In this document: positions 1 to 8,967 of the stretch, one piece after another | How positions within the stretch are numbered: position 1 is the stretch's first letter | Layout: every line of letters starts with the position of its first letter | Source of the DNA: an uncultured Marinobacterium sp. | Lineage (GTDB): Bacteria; Pseudomonadota; Gammaproteobacteria; Pseudomonadales; Balneatricaceae | Direction: 5' to 3' | DNA length: 64,000 bases | Assembly: GCA_947501565.1 (NCBI GenBank) | Contig: CANMWJ010000002.1 | Span: 1-64,000 of the forward strand | Notes under the pieces: model-generated | Databases searched by the model: none | What the model was told of the DNA's origin: nothing | What the model saw: only the letters and a program-made list of their open reading frames with translations | Position numbers and translations under genes: made by a program

Positions 1-7
1 AAAATAC

Positions 8-39
8 AAAACGCCCGATGAAGTGCATCGGGCGTTTTT
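8..39 (+). terminator. Intrinsic terminator of a gene left of the window
   Basis: An 11-base perfect stem (ACGCCCGATG-type arm, loop AAGT, matching arm) is followed directly by a run of five T. No gene precedes it inside the window, so it probably ends a rightward gene that lies off the left edge. Seen in sequence; its assignment is inference. Confidence 0.75.
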
Positions 40-40
40 A

Positions 41-550
41 ACCTGAAATAGTGTCAACCTATATCAGGACAAGACAGAGTAAAGGAACAGGGTAGGTTGG
101 CGACGAGTGTAGCGACTCCCAACGCTTCTCTGGTTATGGCGTCCTGCACTTCACAGGGCTCGTTTTCAGATCTTCGGGGCGGGCTTATAGAGTGTTGGGC
201 ATTGCTGCGCAATGGCCAACCTGCCTGACTATTTACCCGGCTATATGAAGATTTTTCGGCAGTGCGGTCTGCATTGGAATGTCTCTCTCAGGCCCTTAGG
301 AGCTGGGCAGAGCTAAGAAATACGCCACTAGTGTTGCTACGCCGCAGCAATGCCGGTTCGTAGGTCACATGACAGCCAGGCTAAGGCGCTATCGCCACAG
401 TTCTTGTGTATTCGTGAAAGATAGGTGGTAGATACAGGATTTTGTAGTCTTATTGGCCTGTGTGAAATTTGTTCAATCTTGAGTTTGCCATCTTCCGGAA
501 AGCGTCTAGTCTCAGTAGACGGGCTAAAAAATAAGAAGAGGTATAGACCG
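41..550. other. Long intergenic region with repeat-like hairpins, no gene
   Basis: About 510 bases without a convincing coding frame. A frame open from a GTG at 425 reads into the YbaK-like gene, but its first 42 residues do not look like part of that family. The region holds two REP-like hairpins (93-125 and 194-220). I see no tRNA or clear riboswitch fold. It presumably carries the promoter of the gene starting at 551. Confidence 0.5.
93..220. repeat. REP-like pair of inverted hairpins
   Basis: The outer ends read GGTAGGTTGGC and, inverted, GCCAACCTGCC. Inside, CCCAACGCT is mirrored by AGTGTTGGG. The right half (194-220) is itself a hairpin with 11 of 12 paired bases and a TGC loop. This paired-hairpin layout is typical of dispersed extragenic palindromes. 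Copy number in the genome cannot be judged from one window. Confidence 0.45.
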
Positions 551-1060
551 ATGAGTATTGCTCGGAAGTTGTCGGAGTTTCTGCATAGCGCAGATGTAAA
601 TTACCTCCTGGTTCATCACCAGCATACAAGCTCCAGCGCGCAGACCGCGGAGCAGGCGCATGTACCGGAAGGAGCCTTGGCAAAAGGTGTAGTCGTAAGG
701 GAAGACGGCAATTATATGGTGGCTGTTGTTCCTGCAAATGCTTATATCGAACTGGATGCATTACGCCGCGCATTAGGGCGCGATGTGCATCTGGCCGGCC
801 AGCGAGAGTTACAGAGACTCTTCCCTGATTGTGATCCCGGTGCGGTGCCGCCGGTAGGTGAAGCCTACGGCTTGCCAACGATCTGGGACGCTGCCAGTTC
901 ACTGGGCGAGATCGACACAGTTTATTTCGAAGCTGGCGACCATGAAAATGTGGTGCGTGTTTCGGGTGAACAGTTCCATCAGCTGATGGCTACAGCTGAT
1001 CGCGCACATTTCAGTCACTATATGCAGCCAACCCAGAATTGGTTGCAGGTAGCACACTGA
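551..1060 (+). CDS. YbaK/EbsC-family aminoacyl-tRNA deacylase-like protein
   Basis: This 169-residue protein resembles the YbaK/ProX editing domain that hydrolyses mischarged tRNAs in trans. Visible marks are the central ALAKGVVV strand with the conserved lysine (about residue 43) and, near the C-terminus, a VYFEAGDHENVVRV-type segment matching the family's V-fEaGdH pattern. The ATG at 551 follows AAGAAGAGG at a good distance. The frame is open back to a GTG at 425, but that extension lacks family similarity. The gene stands alone, followed by a perfect 10-bp hairpin. The tRNA substrate (Cys, Pro, Ala or other) cannot be told from sequence; some members of this fold are fused to other domains or have drifted in function. 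Confidence 0.8.
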   Translation: MSIARKLSEFLHSADVNYLLVHHQHTSSSAQTAEQAHVPEGALAKGVVVREDGNYMVAVVPANAYIELDALRRALGRDVHLAGQRELQRLFPDCDPGAVPPVGEAYGLPTIWDAASSLGEIDTVYFEAGDHENVVRVSGEQFHQLMATADRAHFSHYMQPTQNWLQVAH

Positions 1061-1092
1061 ACAGAGTCTTTCCTGAACCACCTCATCTCCTG

Positions 1093-1117
1093 CTTCGCCG
1101 CTTTAATAGCGGCGAAG
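1093..1117 (+). terminator. Hairpin after the YbaK-like gene
   Basis: A perfect 10-bp stem, CTTCGCCGCT, with loop TTAAT lies 33 bases past the stop codon. The following TTCTATC is only a weak T tract, so termination could be partial. Confidence 0.55.
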
Positions 1118-1463
1118 TTCTATCAGCGTGTTTATAACCTTTATTTTTTTAGTAAGTCATACATTTCTGTATTGGTGTAAGTTGGCACAGGTTTATCTCC
1201 CCTCTGCGCAGCTGAGTATCGCAGCTCGAAATAGATTAAGTGCTCGGCTGTTTGAGGGAGCGAAGCGACTGAGTTTTCGAGCATGCTATTTGGAGCGAGA
1301 AACGCAAGGTACCGGACGTAGTCCGGCAAGTAGCGGGGCTGCGGAGCGGGCCGCGTAGGCGGATCGTTAAGGGAGGGCGCAGCCGCTCTCCCTTGACACA
1401 ACAGAAGAAAGGCAGCGAGATGGAGTTTCCAGTTTCTGCTAATGCTACAAACAAGCTGAACAA
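1118..1463. other. Non-coding, GC-rich repeat-like block between convergent genes
   Basis: Roughly 350 bases between convergent genes hold no credible protein. The short open frames are low-complexity and lack ribosome sites. The sequence contains several short mirror motifs (GAGGGAGCGAAGCGACTGAG, a GGACGTAGTCC palindrome) and a stem AAGGGAG/CTCCCTT at 1369-1394. It resembles a dispersed intergenic repeat. The last stem may also stop leftward transcription from the EEP gene, although it has no T tract. Confidence 0.45.
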
Positions 1464-2300
1464 TCACAGGTGCTGCAGCTGCTCGGGTAGCCCAATCTCC
1501 ATCGCGATCGGCCTATGATCTGAAATGCTACAGTCCAGCACCTCCACATGACGAATCTCCAAACTGGGGGATACCAGAATATGGTCCAGTGCCTGATCCG
1601 GTTGCCAGCTTGGGTAGGTGTGGTGGATAACGTCAGGGGTTTTCAGATCCAGCCCACGCAGGGGCGTACGGGTTTGCAGGTGTTCCAGCGGATTGTTCAG
1701 ATCTCCCATGATCACCACATGATCGTGGTTCTCCACCAGTGAGCGTACGTATCGCAGTTGCCTGTCCTGGGTACGGGCTCCGAGCGCCAGATGCAATACG
1801 ATGATCACCAGTGAGTTATGGCCTTCACCAAAGCGGACCTCAATCGCCCCACGACCGGGGAAGAAGCCGGGAAGGGGGTGATCCTCGACGAAGTCCGGTT
1901 TAATGCGGCTGAGTACGCCGTTGCTGTGCTGCGCCAGTTTGCCAAGGTTGCGGTTGAGCTGCTGATAGAAGAACGGGAAGTGACCGACCTCTGCCAGATA
2001 CTTCACCTGATTGACGAACCCACTGCGCAGGCTACCGCCATCGGCTTCCTGCAGGGCGACCAGATCATAATCACGTAACAGACGCCCGATCTCCTCCAGC
2101 GTACGATTGCGTTTGTGATGGGGTAAAACGTGCTGCCAGCCACGTGTAAAGTAGTGGTGGAAGGCGTGGGTCTTGATGCCCACCTGGATGTTAAAACTGA
2201 TCAGTTTCAGGCTGTCCGCATTCTGGCGACAGGGGATAGGTGCATGGGTTTGATGCAGGTTGTTCGGTGGTGTCGGGTAACTGCGCGTCTGCTGACTCAT
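1464..2300 (-). CDS. Endonuclease/exonuclease/phosphatase (EEP) family protein
   Basis: A 278-residue member of the metal-dependent EEP fold (relatives: exonuclease III, DNase I, sphingomyelinases). Seen motifs in order: FNIQVG near the start, LQEAD (metal-binding Glu, about residue 97), GDLNN (catalytic Asp/Asn, about residue 200) and the terminal SDHRPI (catalytic Asp-His, about residue 263). There is no signal peptide, so a cytoplasmic enzyme is likely. The ATG at 2300 is preferred; a GTG at 2312 would add four residues. It begins 13-25 bases after the clp gene on the same strand, so the two are probably co-transcribed. The substrate (nucleic acid or phosphoester) is unknown. Confidence 0.85.
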   Translation of the reverse strand: MSQQTRSYPTPPNNLHQTHAPIPCRQNADSLKLISFNIQVGIKTHAFHHYFTRGWQHVLPHHKRNRTLEEIGRLLRDYDLVALQEADGGSLRSGFVNQVKYLAEVGHFPFFYQQLNRNLGKLAQHSNGVLSRIKPDFVEDHPLPGFFPGRGAIEVRFGEGHNSLVIIVLHLALGARTQDRQLRYVRSLVENHDHVVIMGDLNNPLEHLQTRTPLRGLDLKTPDVIHHTYPSWQPDQALDHILVSPSLEIRHVEVLDCSISDHRPIAMEIGLPEQLQHL

Positions 2301-2325
2301 GGAATGCAACACCGTTCAGGTCCGG

Positions 2326-4770
2326 TTATTTGGGGCGTTTTATGGTGAACTTAATCACGCCCTCTTTAAGATTAAGTATAACGTTGCTGCCCTTAGGGCA
2401 TTCATTACGCACGATTTTCATTGCCAGCGGATTCTCCACCTGATGCTCTACTTCCCGTCGTAGCGGGCGGGCACCGTAGATCGGTTCGAACCCGTCCTGA
2501 GCGATCTTCTTGATCACGTCGTCGGAGACCGACAGGGTGATCTCGTGCTGTGCCATCCGCTCTGTCAGTTCATGGATGAACATCTCGGCGATTTTTAGCA
2601 CATGATCCTTTTCAAGATAATGAAAGACGATGATGTCATCTAAGCGGTTAATGAACTCCGGTTTGAAGAACTTTTTCACCTCATGCATCACCATCGCTTT
2701 CGCTTCGCTGTAGTCGGGTGTCGCATCTCGGGTGAAGCCGATGGAGCGTTTCTCCGGTGACAGGGCTTCGGTACCCAGGTTGGAGGTACCGATCAGGATT
2801 GTGTTACGGAAGGACACAACGCGTCCCTGTGCATCGGTGAGGCGGCCTTCCTCAAGGATCTGCAGCAGCATGTTGAACACATCCGGGTGGGCTTTCTCCA
2901 ACTCATCGAGTAACACCACCGTATACGGATTGCGGCGTACTTTTTCGGTGAGCTGGCCGCCTTCGCCGTAGCCGATATAACCCGGAGGGGCGCCGATCAT
3001 CTTGGAGACTTCATGGCGCTCCATATACTCCGACATGTCCAGTCGAACGATGCGGGATTCGTCATCGAGCAGGAACTGGGCGAGCGCCTTGCCCAGCTCG
3101 GTTTTGCCGACGCCGGTCGGACCTAAGAACAGAAAACAACCTATAGGCCGTTTGGTTGAGGTGATGCCGCTGCGGTTACGCCGGATCGCATCAGCCACGG
3201 CTTTCACTGCCTCGTGCTGTCCAACAATGCGGTGGTGCAGGTTTTCCTCCATGCGTGCCAGCTTCTCCGCCTCCGATTCGACCATGCGGGCGACGGGGAT
3301 ACCGGTCCAGCGGGAGACTACTTCTGCGATATCTTCTACGGAGACTACCTCGTCAACCCGTTCGCGCTGCTCATCCCAGTTATCATGAGCACTCTGCAGT
3401 TTCTCCTCCACTTTCAGCAGCTTCATCTGGATCTGTGCTGCTTCTTCAAAGCCCTGTGCGTTGTAAGCGTCGGCCTTTTCCCGTTTCAGGGTTTGCTGTT
3501 CCTGCTCAAGTGTGCGGATATCTTTGGGCACGGAGACCATTCGGATATGTTTCTGTGCGCCGGCTTCATCGATCAGATCCACCGCCTTGTCGGGCAGGTT
3601 ACGATCGTTGATGTAGCGCTCAGATAAGCTGGCTGCAGCTTCCAGCGCATTGGCATCGTAGCTGACCTGGTGGTGTTTTTCGTAGCGTGGCGCGATACCG
3701 CGCAGGATCTCGATGGTCTGCTGGATGTTGGGTTCGCGTACCAGTATCGGGTGGAAACGGCGCTCCAGCGCTTTGTCCGCCTCCACAAAGCGGTGGTATT
3801 CATCCAGAGTATCGGCACCAATCACCTGCAGTGTGCCTTGAGCGAGTGCGGTTTTCAGCATGCTCGGCGCATCTATACCACCCGAGCCGGCGCCAGCGCC
3901 CACCACGGAATGCAGTTCGTCGATAAAGAGAATGATCTGGCCCTGGGCGCTGATCACTTCGTCGCGCACCGCTTTAAGGCGTTCCTCAAATTCACCGCGC
4001 ATCTTGGCGCCAGCGACGATCTCCGCCATATCCAACGACAGCAGACGTTTATTGATCAGGGTGTCGGGCACCTCCGATGCCACCATACGCTGTGCCAGCC
4101 CCTCAACGATCACTGTTTTGCCGACACCGGCTTCGCCGATCAGTACCGGATTATTTTTCTTACGCCGGGAGAGGGTCTGGATCACCAGTGCGATTTCGCT
4201 TTCGCGACCGATTACTGGGTCCAGTTCGCCGTTACGCGCCATCTCGGTGAGGTCTTTGGTGTAACGGCTCAGGCCGTCGCTTTCAGATTCGGCATCAGCA
4301 TTGTTGATGCTGTGGCCCGCACGCAGTGACTTCAGGGTCTCGCGTGCCTGCATCAGGTCCAGCCCGGCATCTTTCAGAAGTTGGGCGCAGTAGCCCGCTT
4401 CAGGGTGCAGGGTGGCGAGAAACAGCGTGCCGGTGGAGATGAAGGTGTCTTCCAACCGGTCCGCTTCTTCAAGCGCAACTACAAACATATCGTTCAGCTC
4501 CTTGGCTGCAACGATCTGCTCCGCTTTAACCGGGGAGGCATGTTCATAGTGTTTGTTGAGTTGTGCGACGATCTTGTCGGTGGAGGCTTTGGGATCGTGT
4601 AGCAGACGTTCGATGATCTCGTGGGCTTCGTTATCTGGCTCGTTCAGCATCGCCAGTAATACGAAGTCCGGAGTGAGCAGATTAAGCCCCTTGCTCACCA
4701 GCTCTGAAACAGAGCGTTCCAGTATCATCACCACCTTCCGGGTGCTGCGTTCTACGTAGTTTTGAAACAC
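2326..4770 (-). CDS. clpC: ClpC-type AAA+ unfoldase (Clp/Hsp100, two ATPase domains)
   Basis: An 814-residue Hsp100 protein. Order: Clp-N double repeat (1-145); first AAA+ domain with Walker A GEAGVGKT (about 213) and Walker B ILFIDELH (about 280); a short coiled UVR-like middle segment (about 425-470) as in ClpC rather than the long ClpB arm; second AAA+ domain with GPTGVGKT (about 552) and VVLLDELEK (about 621). A SIGF loop at about 677 matches the ClpP-docking IGF/VGF loop, so it should feed ClpP rather than act only as a disaggregase. The GTG start at 4770 sits five bases behind GGGGAGGT. It leads a two-gene operon with the EEP protein. ClpC is best known from Gram-positives and cyanobacteria, and the gene name is given by domain type. 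A ClpA-like assignment is the alternative. Confidence 0.85.
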   Translation of the reverse strand: MFQNYVERSTRKVVMILERSVSELVSKGLNLLTPDFVLLAMLNEPDNEAHEIIERLLHDPKASTDKIVAQLNKHYEHASPVKAEQIVAAKELNDMFVVALEEADRLEDTFISTGTLFLATLHPEAGYCAQLLKDAGLDLMQARETLKSLRAGHSINNADAESESDGLSRYTKDLTEMARNGELDPVIGRESEIALVIQTLSRRKKNNPVLIGEAGVGKTVIVEGLAQRMVASEVPDTLINKRLLSLDMAEIVAGAKMRGEFEERLKAVRDEVISAQGQIILFIDELHSVVGAGAGSGGIDAPSMLKTALAQGTLQVIGADTLDEYHRFVEADKALERRFHPILVREPNIQQTIEILRGIAPRYEKHHQVSYDANALEAAASLSERYINDRNLPDKAVDLIDEAGAQKHIRMVSVPKDIRTLEQEQQTLKREKADAYNAQGFEEAAQIQMKLLKVEEKLQSAHDNWDEQRERVDEVVSVEDIAEVVSRWTGIPVARMVESEAEKLARMEENLHHRIVGQHEAVKAVADAIRRNRSGITSTKRPIGCFLFLGPTGVGKTELGKALAQFLLDDESRIVRLDMSEYMERHEVSKMIGAPPGYIGYGEGGQLTEKVRRNPYTVVLLDELEKAHPDVFNMLLQILEEGRLTDAQGRVVSFRNTILIGTSNLGTEALSPEKRSIGFTRDATPDYSEAKAMVMHEVKKFFKPEFINRLDDIIVFHYLEKDHVLKIAEMFIHELTERMAQHEITLSVSDDVIKKIAQDGFEPIYGARPLRREVEHQVENPLAMKIVRNECPKGSNVILNLKEGVIKFTIKRPK

Positions 4771-4937
4771 AGAGACCTCCCCAAAGAATCTGAGTCTACC
4801 TAACAGGATAGTTTGTCTTTTCTTGTCGTGTCGCAGCTTGAAGAAGGATTTGTGGAATGCCCCTACCGATGATCAATGGTCAACGGATGCTGCTGTCTTA
4901 TAAAATAGGGGAGTTAAACCCACTCAACGGAATTTGT

Positions 4938-5117
4938 ATGACCAGTATGACTGAACGCCCGCAACCTCCGGGTGCTAGCGAATGTTGTGAAAGTGGCTGC
5001 GCGCGGTGTGTGTGGGATACCTACTACGATGAGATGCGGGTATGGAAGGAACAGCAGGCTGCAGCCAAAGCCGCTGAGGCAGAGGAAGACGCGCAGGCGT
5101 CTGCACGCGAGGACTAA
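4938..5117 (+). CDS. Small oxidoreductase-like domain protein (cysteine-rich)
   Basis: A 59-residue protein with the pattern P-PP-x(5)-CC-x-SGC-x(2)-CVWD-x(2)-Y-x(2)-E, which I recognise as the 'oxidoreductase-like N-terminal' domain found in small bacterial and mitochondrial proteins. Four cysteines in a short span suggest metal binding. The ATG at 4938 places the conserved domain at the N-terminus. The frame is open to an ATG at 4857 with a good AAGGA 8 bases upstream, but a TATAAA-like -10 element (4899-4904) lies inside that extension, so the shorter start is favoured. It is divergent from clpC. The function of the family is not established. Confidence 0.7.
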   Translation: MTSMTERPQPPGASECCESGCARCVWDTYYDEMRVWKEQQAAAKAAEAEEDAQASARED

Positions 5118-5246
5118 ACCGCTTCTGCGCGTTCAGGGTGACTACGTTATCGACGGGTACCCCGATGTCTTCCTGTTTCACTTCGATCCGTTTCCCCTCT
5201 AAGTTGAGCTTCTGCGCTCACTTGTGTCAGTACAAGGATTTTTATC

Positions 5247-6284
5247 ATGACCATTCGAGATCTTCTGGGTATTGAGCAGCCTGTCATTCAAGCGCCGATG
5301 GCCGGCGTTCAGGGCAGCAAGTTGGCGATCGCTGTGTCTGAGGCCGGAGGTCTCGGATCGCTTCCCTGCGGCATGCTGGGACCGGAAGCAATACGCGAAG
5401 AGTTGTATCGGATCACCCAGGCGACCTCTAAGCCCTACAACGTTAATTTCTTCTGTCACCGCCAACCTGAACCCTGTGCAGAAAGAGAAGCAGGCTGGCG
5501 CGATCTGCTAAAACCCTACTACGACGAACTGGCTTTGGATATCGGCAATATCCCGGCTGGAGCATCCCGTGTGCCGTTCAGTCAGCAGGCGGCCGATCTG
5601 CTGGCAGAGTTCAGACCTCCGGTGGTGAGTTTTCACTTTGGATTGCCTGATCCCGCGCTGTTAGCACAGGTGAAGAGCTGGGGATCGGTGGTGATCTCCA
5701 GTGCGACCACCGTCGCTGAAGCCCGCTGGCTGGAAGCGAACGGTGCTGATGCGATTATCGCTCAGGGCCTGGAAGCGGGTGGTCACCGGGGGATGTTTCT
5801 GTCAGAGGATCTGACGGGGCAAAGCGGTACCTTTGCGCTGTTGCCGCAGATCGTTGCTGCAGTTGATCTGCCGGTGATCGCGGCGGGTGGAATCGCCGAT
5901 GCCGCTGCTGTAAAAGCCGCGTTGGATCTGGGTGCAGATGCCGTGCAGGTTGGTACCGCATTTATGCTCTGTGAGGAAGCATCAACCAGCCAGGTACATC
6001 GTGCTGTGCTGAAAAGCGAAGCCGCGACACATACCGCTGTAACCAACCTGTTCTCCGGTCGTCCGGCGCGCGGTATAGTTAACCGCATTATGCGCGAGTT
6101 GGGGCCGATCAACGGCAAAGTTCCGGTATTTCCGCTGGCGAGCAGTGCCATCGGACCGCTGCGCGCTACCGCTGAAGCGAGTGGCTGCGGTGATTTTACG
6201 CCGCTCTGGGCTGGACAGAATGTTTCTGGTTGCCGTGAAGTAGCGGCAGGTGACCTGTTGAACGCTCTTTGTTCAAAGCTTTAG
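5247..6284 (+). CDS. Nitronate monooxygenase / 2-nitropropane dioxygenase family
   Basis: A 345-residue FMN-dependent TIM-barrel enzyme. The N-terminal QAPMAGVQG and SEAGGLGSL motifs bind FMN, GLEAGGHRG (about residues 170-178) carries the catalytic His of class I enzymes, and VIAAGGIADA closes the phosphate-binding site. Members oxidise alkyl nitronates such as propionate 3-nitronate and so detoxify a respiratory poison; some relatives are enoyl reductases, which cannot be excluded. The ATG at 5247 follows AAGGA. It is monocistronic as far as spacing shows (129 bases from the previous gene, 133 to hpf). Confidence 0.88.
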   Translation: MTIRDLLGIEQPVIQAPMAGVQGSKLAIAVSEAGGLGSLPCGMLGPEAIREELYRITQATSKPYNVNFFCHRQPEPCAEREAGWRDLLKPYYDELALDIGNIPAGASRVPFSQQAADLLAEFRPPVVSFHFGLPDPALLAQVKSWGSVVISSATTVAEARWLEANGADAIIAQGLEAGGHRGMFLSEDLTGQSGTFALLPQIVAAVDLPVIAAGGIADAAAVKAALDLGADAVQVGTAFMLCEEASTSQVHRAVLKSEAATHTAVTNLFSGRPARGIVNRIMRELGPINGKVPVFPLASSAIGPLRATAEASGCGDFTPLWAGQNVSGCREVAAGDLLNALCSKL

Positions 6285-6417
6285 TGGTTACTGAATAATC
6301 TGAAACCTGACAGGAATCATCCTTAATTTCAAATAGTTAGAAAAAGTTGTTGTAAACGCTGTGCGGCGTGGTATTACTAATAGTGTCAACGGTAAGCTTA
6401 AATAGTAAGGATTCGAC

Positions 6418-6789
6418 ATGATCGTTAACATCACTAACCGTAACGGCGACAAAGTATCTGACAGCCTGAGAGATCGTATTAATGCTTGGCTTGAGAGCAG
6501 CGGCGAGCGATTTGAAACTATCACTAGTGCTCAGGTAACTATTGAAAAAGCAGAGCGACAGGAGAAGGTGGAAGCTACCGTCCATGTCGCAGGTAACGAC
6601 ATCTTTGCTAAGGCGGAAGGCCCTAATTTGTATGCCGCGCTGGATGCGCTGGAAGACAAAATTGACCGCCAGCTCGACAAGATTCATCAGAAGCACGTTA
6701 ACAAAAAAGGCGTACAGAAACCTGAAGGACCGGTTGAAGAAGCCATTGACGACGATGATGATGTTGAGATGGATGTGGCGTATAGCTAA
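6418..6789 (+). CDS. hpf: Ribosome hibernation-promoting factor, short form (HPF/RaiA family)
   Basis: A 123-residue protein of the S30AE family that binds the small ribosomal subunit in slow growth and blocks the mRNA/tRNA channel. It has the beta-alpha-beta-beta-beta-alpha core, with VTIEKAERQEKVEATVHV and the second helix NLYAALDALEDKIDRQLDKIHQ, then an acidic tail (EEAIDDDDDVEMD). It lacks the C-terminal dimerisation domain of long HPF. It is not beside rpoN/ptsN, where hpf often lies, so it is either a relocated or a second copy. RBS TAAGGA precedes the ATG; a GC-rich hairpin follows. Confidence 0.88.
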   Translation: MIVNITNRNGDKVSDSLRDRINAWLESSGERFETITSAQVTIEKAERQEKVEATVHVAGNDIFAKAEGPNLYAALDALEDKIDRQLDKIHQKHVNKKGVQKPEGPVEEAIDDDDDVEMDVAYS

Positions 6790-6840
6790 TCCACTGTGTC
6801 AGGCAGTGTAATAAACTTATAGGCACCGTTTCATCAGATC

Positions 6841-6873
6841 AGCCCCAACCTTCGTGTTGGGGCTGTTGCGTTT
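6841..6873 (+). terminator. Terminator after hpf
   Basis: Nine-base perfect stem AGCCCCAAC/GTTGGGGCT with a CTTCGT loop, followed by the T-containing GTTGCGTTT. Confidence 0.65.
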
Positions 6874-6941
6874 AAGCGTATCGATTCCGCACAAAACCTC
6901 CATAATTCATTAGAAGAAACGACCAGACCGATCACACTGCT

Positions 6942-7301
6942 ATGGCTAAATACGCAAAGAAAAATGCTGTTTCCGATGAAGTGAAAACAGAAGCGATGAA
7001 AATCGCCCGCGCTAACCAGAAGCCGGGACAGACCAAAGAGCAGACCAAACTGATTGCGCAGGGCATTCAGAAAGGGATCGAGCAGTATAAAAAGCAGCAG
7101 AAGACCAAGGCGCGTGAGCTGGATAAAAAGCTTAAGAAGGTGCGGTCGGACGTAGCGGATATGTCGAACCCTGCGTCGGAAACTGTCGCTGAAGATGCTG
7201 CTGCAAATAGTGAAGCTAGCAATGGTTCAATGTTGCCTTGGGGATTGCTGATTATCTCCTGGATCGGTTTCGCCGTTTACCTTTACAGCCAGCAAGCCTG
7301 A
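6942..7301 (+). CDS. DUF2956 family membrane-anchored protein
   Basis: This 119-residue protein matches the small DUF2956 family of gammaproteobacteria as I remember it. The first 70 residues are highly charged and helical (Lys/Gln/Glu rich, with QTKEQTKLIAQGIQKGIEQYKK). A linker rich in Ala, Ser and Glu leads to one C-terminal membrane helix (LPWGLLIISWIGFAVYLY, about 96-115), so it is probably a tail-anchored inner-membrane protein with its charged domain in the cytoplasm. No function is established. It stands alone, followed by a 325-base gap. Confidence 0.75.
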   Translation: MAKYAKKNAVSDEVKTEAMKIARANQKPGQTKEQTKLIAQGIQKGIEQYKKQQKTKARELDKKLKKVRSDVADMSNPASETVAEDAAANSEASNGSMLPWGLLIISWIGFAVYLYSQQA

Positions 7302-7626
7302 ACAACTGATTCTGTATCAACCAAAGTCGCTAAATCTGCTAAGTAAGGCTTAAAGGCATTGGGCCCAGTCTCTGAAGCCAGCATTCGTGCCTAAACTGGC
7401 GACTACGTCTTAATACCTATCACCAAGCTTGCCGCCCAGAAAATGGGGCGTGTTCTCTGCTTATAGATAGACACTAAACTAAATAAACAGTGGGCCGGAA
7501 AACTGAAGCGTCGGATATTTCCGTAGGGAAAGCTACGTCCGGGTTTGATATCGTTCGGCCTGTCGTCAGCGTATAATGCGCCTTTTTTACAACCGGCTAT
7601 ATGATGCCGGACACGGCAGAGATACG
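7302..7626. other. Intergenic region, no gene seen
   Basis: 325 bases without a coding frame on either strand. Near the right end a TATAAT (7572-7577) provides a likely -10 element about 50 bases before the VF530 gene. TTGATA at 7545-7550 is 21 bases away, too far for a standard -35. Nothing else was recognised. Confidence 0.4.
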
Positions 7627-7857
7627 ATGGCACAAGAGCAGAAAAACAATCCGCTGCACGGAGTAAAGCTGGAGCAGATCGTGACGGAGCTGGAAGCGCA
7701 TTATGGCTGGGAGCGATTGGGGGAGCTTATCAATATTCGCTGTTTCAAAAACGACCCCAGTGTTAAATCGAGCCTGAAGTTTTTGCGCCGTACGCCTTGG
7801 GCCAGGGAGAAGGTTGAGGAACTGTATCTTAAAACCAAAGCCAGTCCGTGGGGCTGA
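7627..7857 (+). CDS. VF530-family DNA-binding protein (DUF2132)
   Basis: A 76-residue protein recognisable by [51 protein letters not shown] and its compact all-helical pattern. The family is named after a Vibrio fischeri protein whose structure shows a small helical DNA-binding-like fold; its cellular role is unknown. The ATG at 7627 (AGAGAT upstream) begins the conserved part, and an open extension back to 7576 lacks family similarity. The full family length is present. Confidence 0.85.
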   Translation: MAQEQKNNPLHGVKLEQIVTELEAHYGWERLGELINIRCFKNDPSVKSSLKFLRRTPWAREKVEELYLKTKASPWG

Positions 7858-7955
7858 GCATTAACTGAATATTGCTGTGTGGGATTACTAACTCTGGTAT
7901 TCCTGCAAACATGCTGTGACGTATAAGCGTTGCGTGAATAGATCGGGAACCAACT

Positions 7956-8438
7956 ATGCAAATTACCAAAGACACCGTTGTTACTTTTCACTATGTACTG
8001 ACCGAGCTGGAAGGTGATCAGATCGAAGCATCCTATGATGTAGATCCGATGGCTTACCTGCATGGTCATCAGAATATCTTTCCTCTGTTGGAGAGTGCAT
8101 TGGAAGGTAAGGTTGAAGGTGACAAATTGAGTGTAACCCTGACACCAGCGGATGCTTATGGTGAGCGCCAGGAGGGCAACACTCAGCGTGTGCCGATCAA
8201 ACACCTGCTGACCAAAGGTCGCCTGAAGCCGGGTATGACCGTAAAAGTGAACACCGAGCAGGGTGCGCGTGATGCGACTGTGGTGAAAGTAGGGCTGAAG
8301 AATGTCGATCTGGACACCAATCATCCGCTGGCGGGTAAGCACCTGCAGTTTGATATCGAAGTGATGGGTGTGCGTGAAGCTACGGCAGAGGAGCTGGACC
8401 ACGGCCATGCTCACGGTATCGGTGGTCACCAGCACTGA
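7956..8438 (+). CDS. slyD: FKBP-type peptidyl-prolyl isomerase SlyD
   Basis: A 160-residue SlyD-like chaperone and prolyl isomerase. It has the FKBP core split by the insert-in-flap domain (ITKDTVVTFHYVLTE, then YLHGHQNIFPLLESALEG, then LTPADAYGER and the flap up to about residue 130). A short His-containing tail (HGHAHGIGGHQH) may bind nickel, shorter than the E. coli tail. Such proteins assist folding and nickel delivery to hydrogenase or urease. It is followed by a strong terminator at 8479-8507, so it is a single-gene unit. Confidence 0.92.
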   Translation: MQITKDTVVTFHYVLTELEGDQIEASYDVDPMAYLHGHQNIFPLLESALEGKVEGDKLSVTLTPADAYGERQEGNTQRVPIKHLLTKGRLKPGMTVKVNTEQGARDATVVKVGLKNVDLDTNHPLAGKHLQFDIEVMGVREATAEELDHGHAHGIGGHQH

Positions 8439-8478
8439 TCCGCGGTCACTTTTCGTCTTTATGACGAACTTTCATCTC

Positions 8479-8507
8479 AAACCCGAGGCCCTGTGCCTCG
8501 GGTTTTT
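8479..8507 (+). terminator. Terminator after slyD
   Basis: Eleven-base perfect stem AAACCCGAGGC/GCCTCGGGTTT with a CCTGT loop and trailing T run. Confidence 0.85.
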
Positions 8508-8568
8508 GCTATCTGCGCTATGCTCAACGGGAGAGGTTAAATTCTAATTTCGCAGCGAGGATAGGGTT

Positions 8569-8967
8569 ATGCCGCACTTTAGCAAAGAGAGTCAGCAGCA
8601 GCTCCAGACCTGTCATCATGATCTTCAGGCGATCTTTAGCGCCGTGGAACAGGAGGTCGACTGTGAGATCCGTTGTGGTCATCGAACGCAGCAGGAACAG
8701 GAACAAGCCTTTGCGGAAGGGCGTTCCGGGTTTCACTGGCCAGACAGCCACCACAACGATAAACCAGCCATGGCGGTGGATGTGATGCCGGTGAACATGG
8801 AGCCGGACGATTTTGGTCGCTGGCACTGGTTCGGCGGTTATGTGAAGGGTCTGGCTGATCGTCTGTATGCCGAGGGCGTGGTGACCCATCGCCTGCACTG
8901 GTCGGGTGATCATGGCGATCCTGAGCTAACCAAGTTCCCGCATTTCGAAATCTATATGCCTCATTAA
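8569..8967 (+). CDS. M15-family peptidase (phage-endolysin-like)
   Basis: A 132-residue protein of the VanY/L-alanyl-D-glutamate peptidase superfamily. Zinc-site residues are visible: His in SHHNDKPAMAVDV (about residues 63-75, with the Asp ligand in AVDV) and the terminal His in FPHFEI (about residue 126). The HW-type segment RWHWFGGY is common in phage forms. There is no signal peptide or holin nearby, so its route to peptidoglycan, if that is the target, is unclear. It may be a domesticated phage endolysin. It is isolated between slyD and mtnB, and no other phage gene is in the window. Confidence 0.75.
   Translation: MPHFSKESQQQLQTCHHDLQAIFSAVEQEVDCEIRCGHRTQQEQEQAFAEGRSGFHWPDSHHNDKPAMAVDVMPVNMEPDDFGRWHWFGGYVKGLADRLYAEGVVTHRLHWSGDHGDPELTKFPHFEIYMPH

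Noticed and set aside
425-550. N-terminal extension of the YbaK-like protein from GTG 425
   Set aside because: The added residues have no family similarity and the ATG at 551 has a much better ribosome site.
1128-1358. 76-residue open frame in the repeat-like block
   Set aside because: Low-complexity translation, no ribosome site, and the DNA is full of mirror motifs that explain it.
8569-8967. Prophage remnant around the M15 peptidase
   Set aside because: No holin, integrase, tail or capsid gene is nearby, and the flanking genes are ordinary chromosomal genes.
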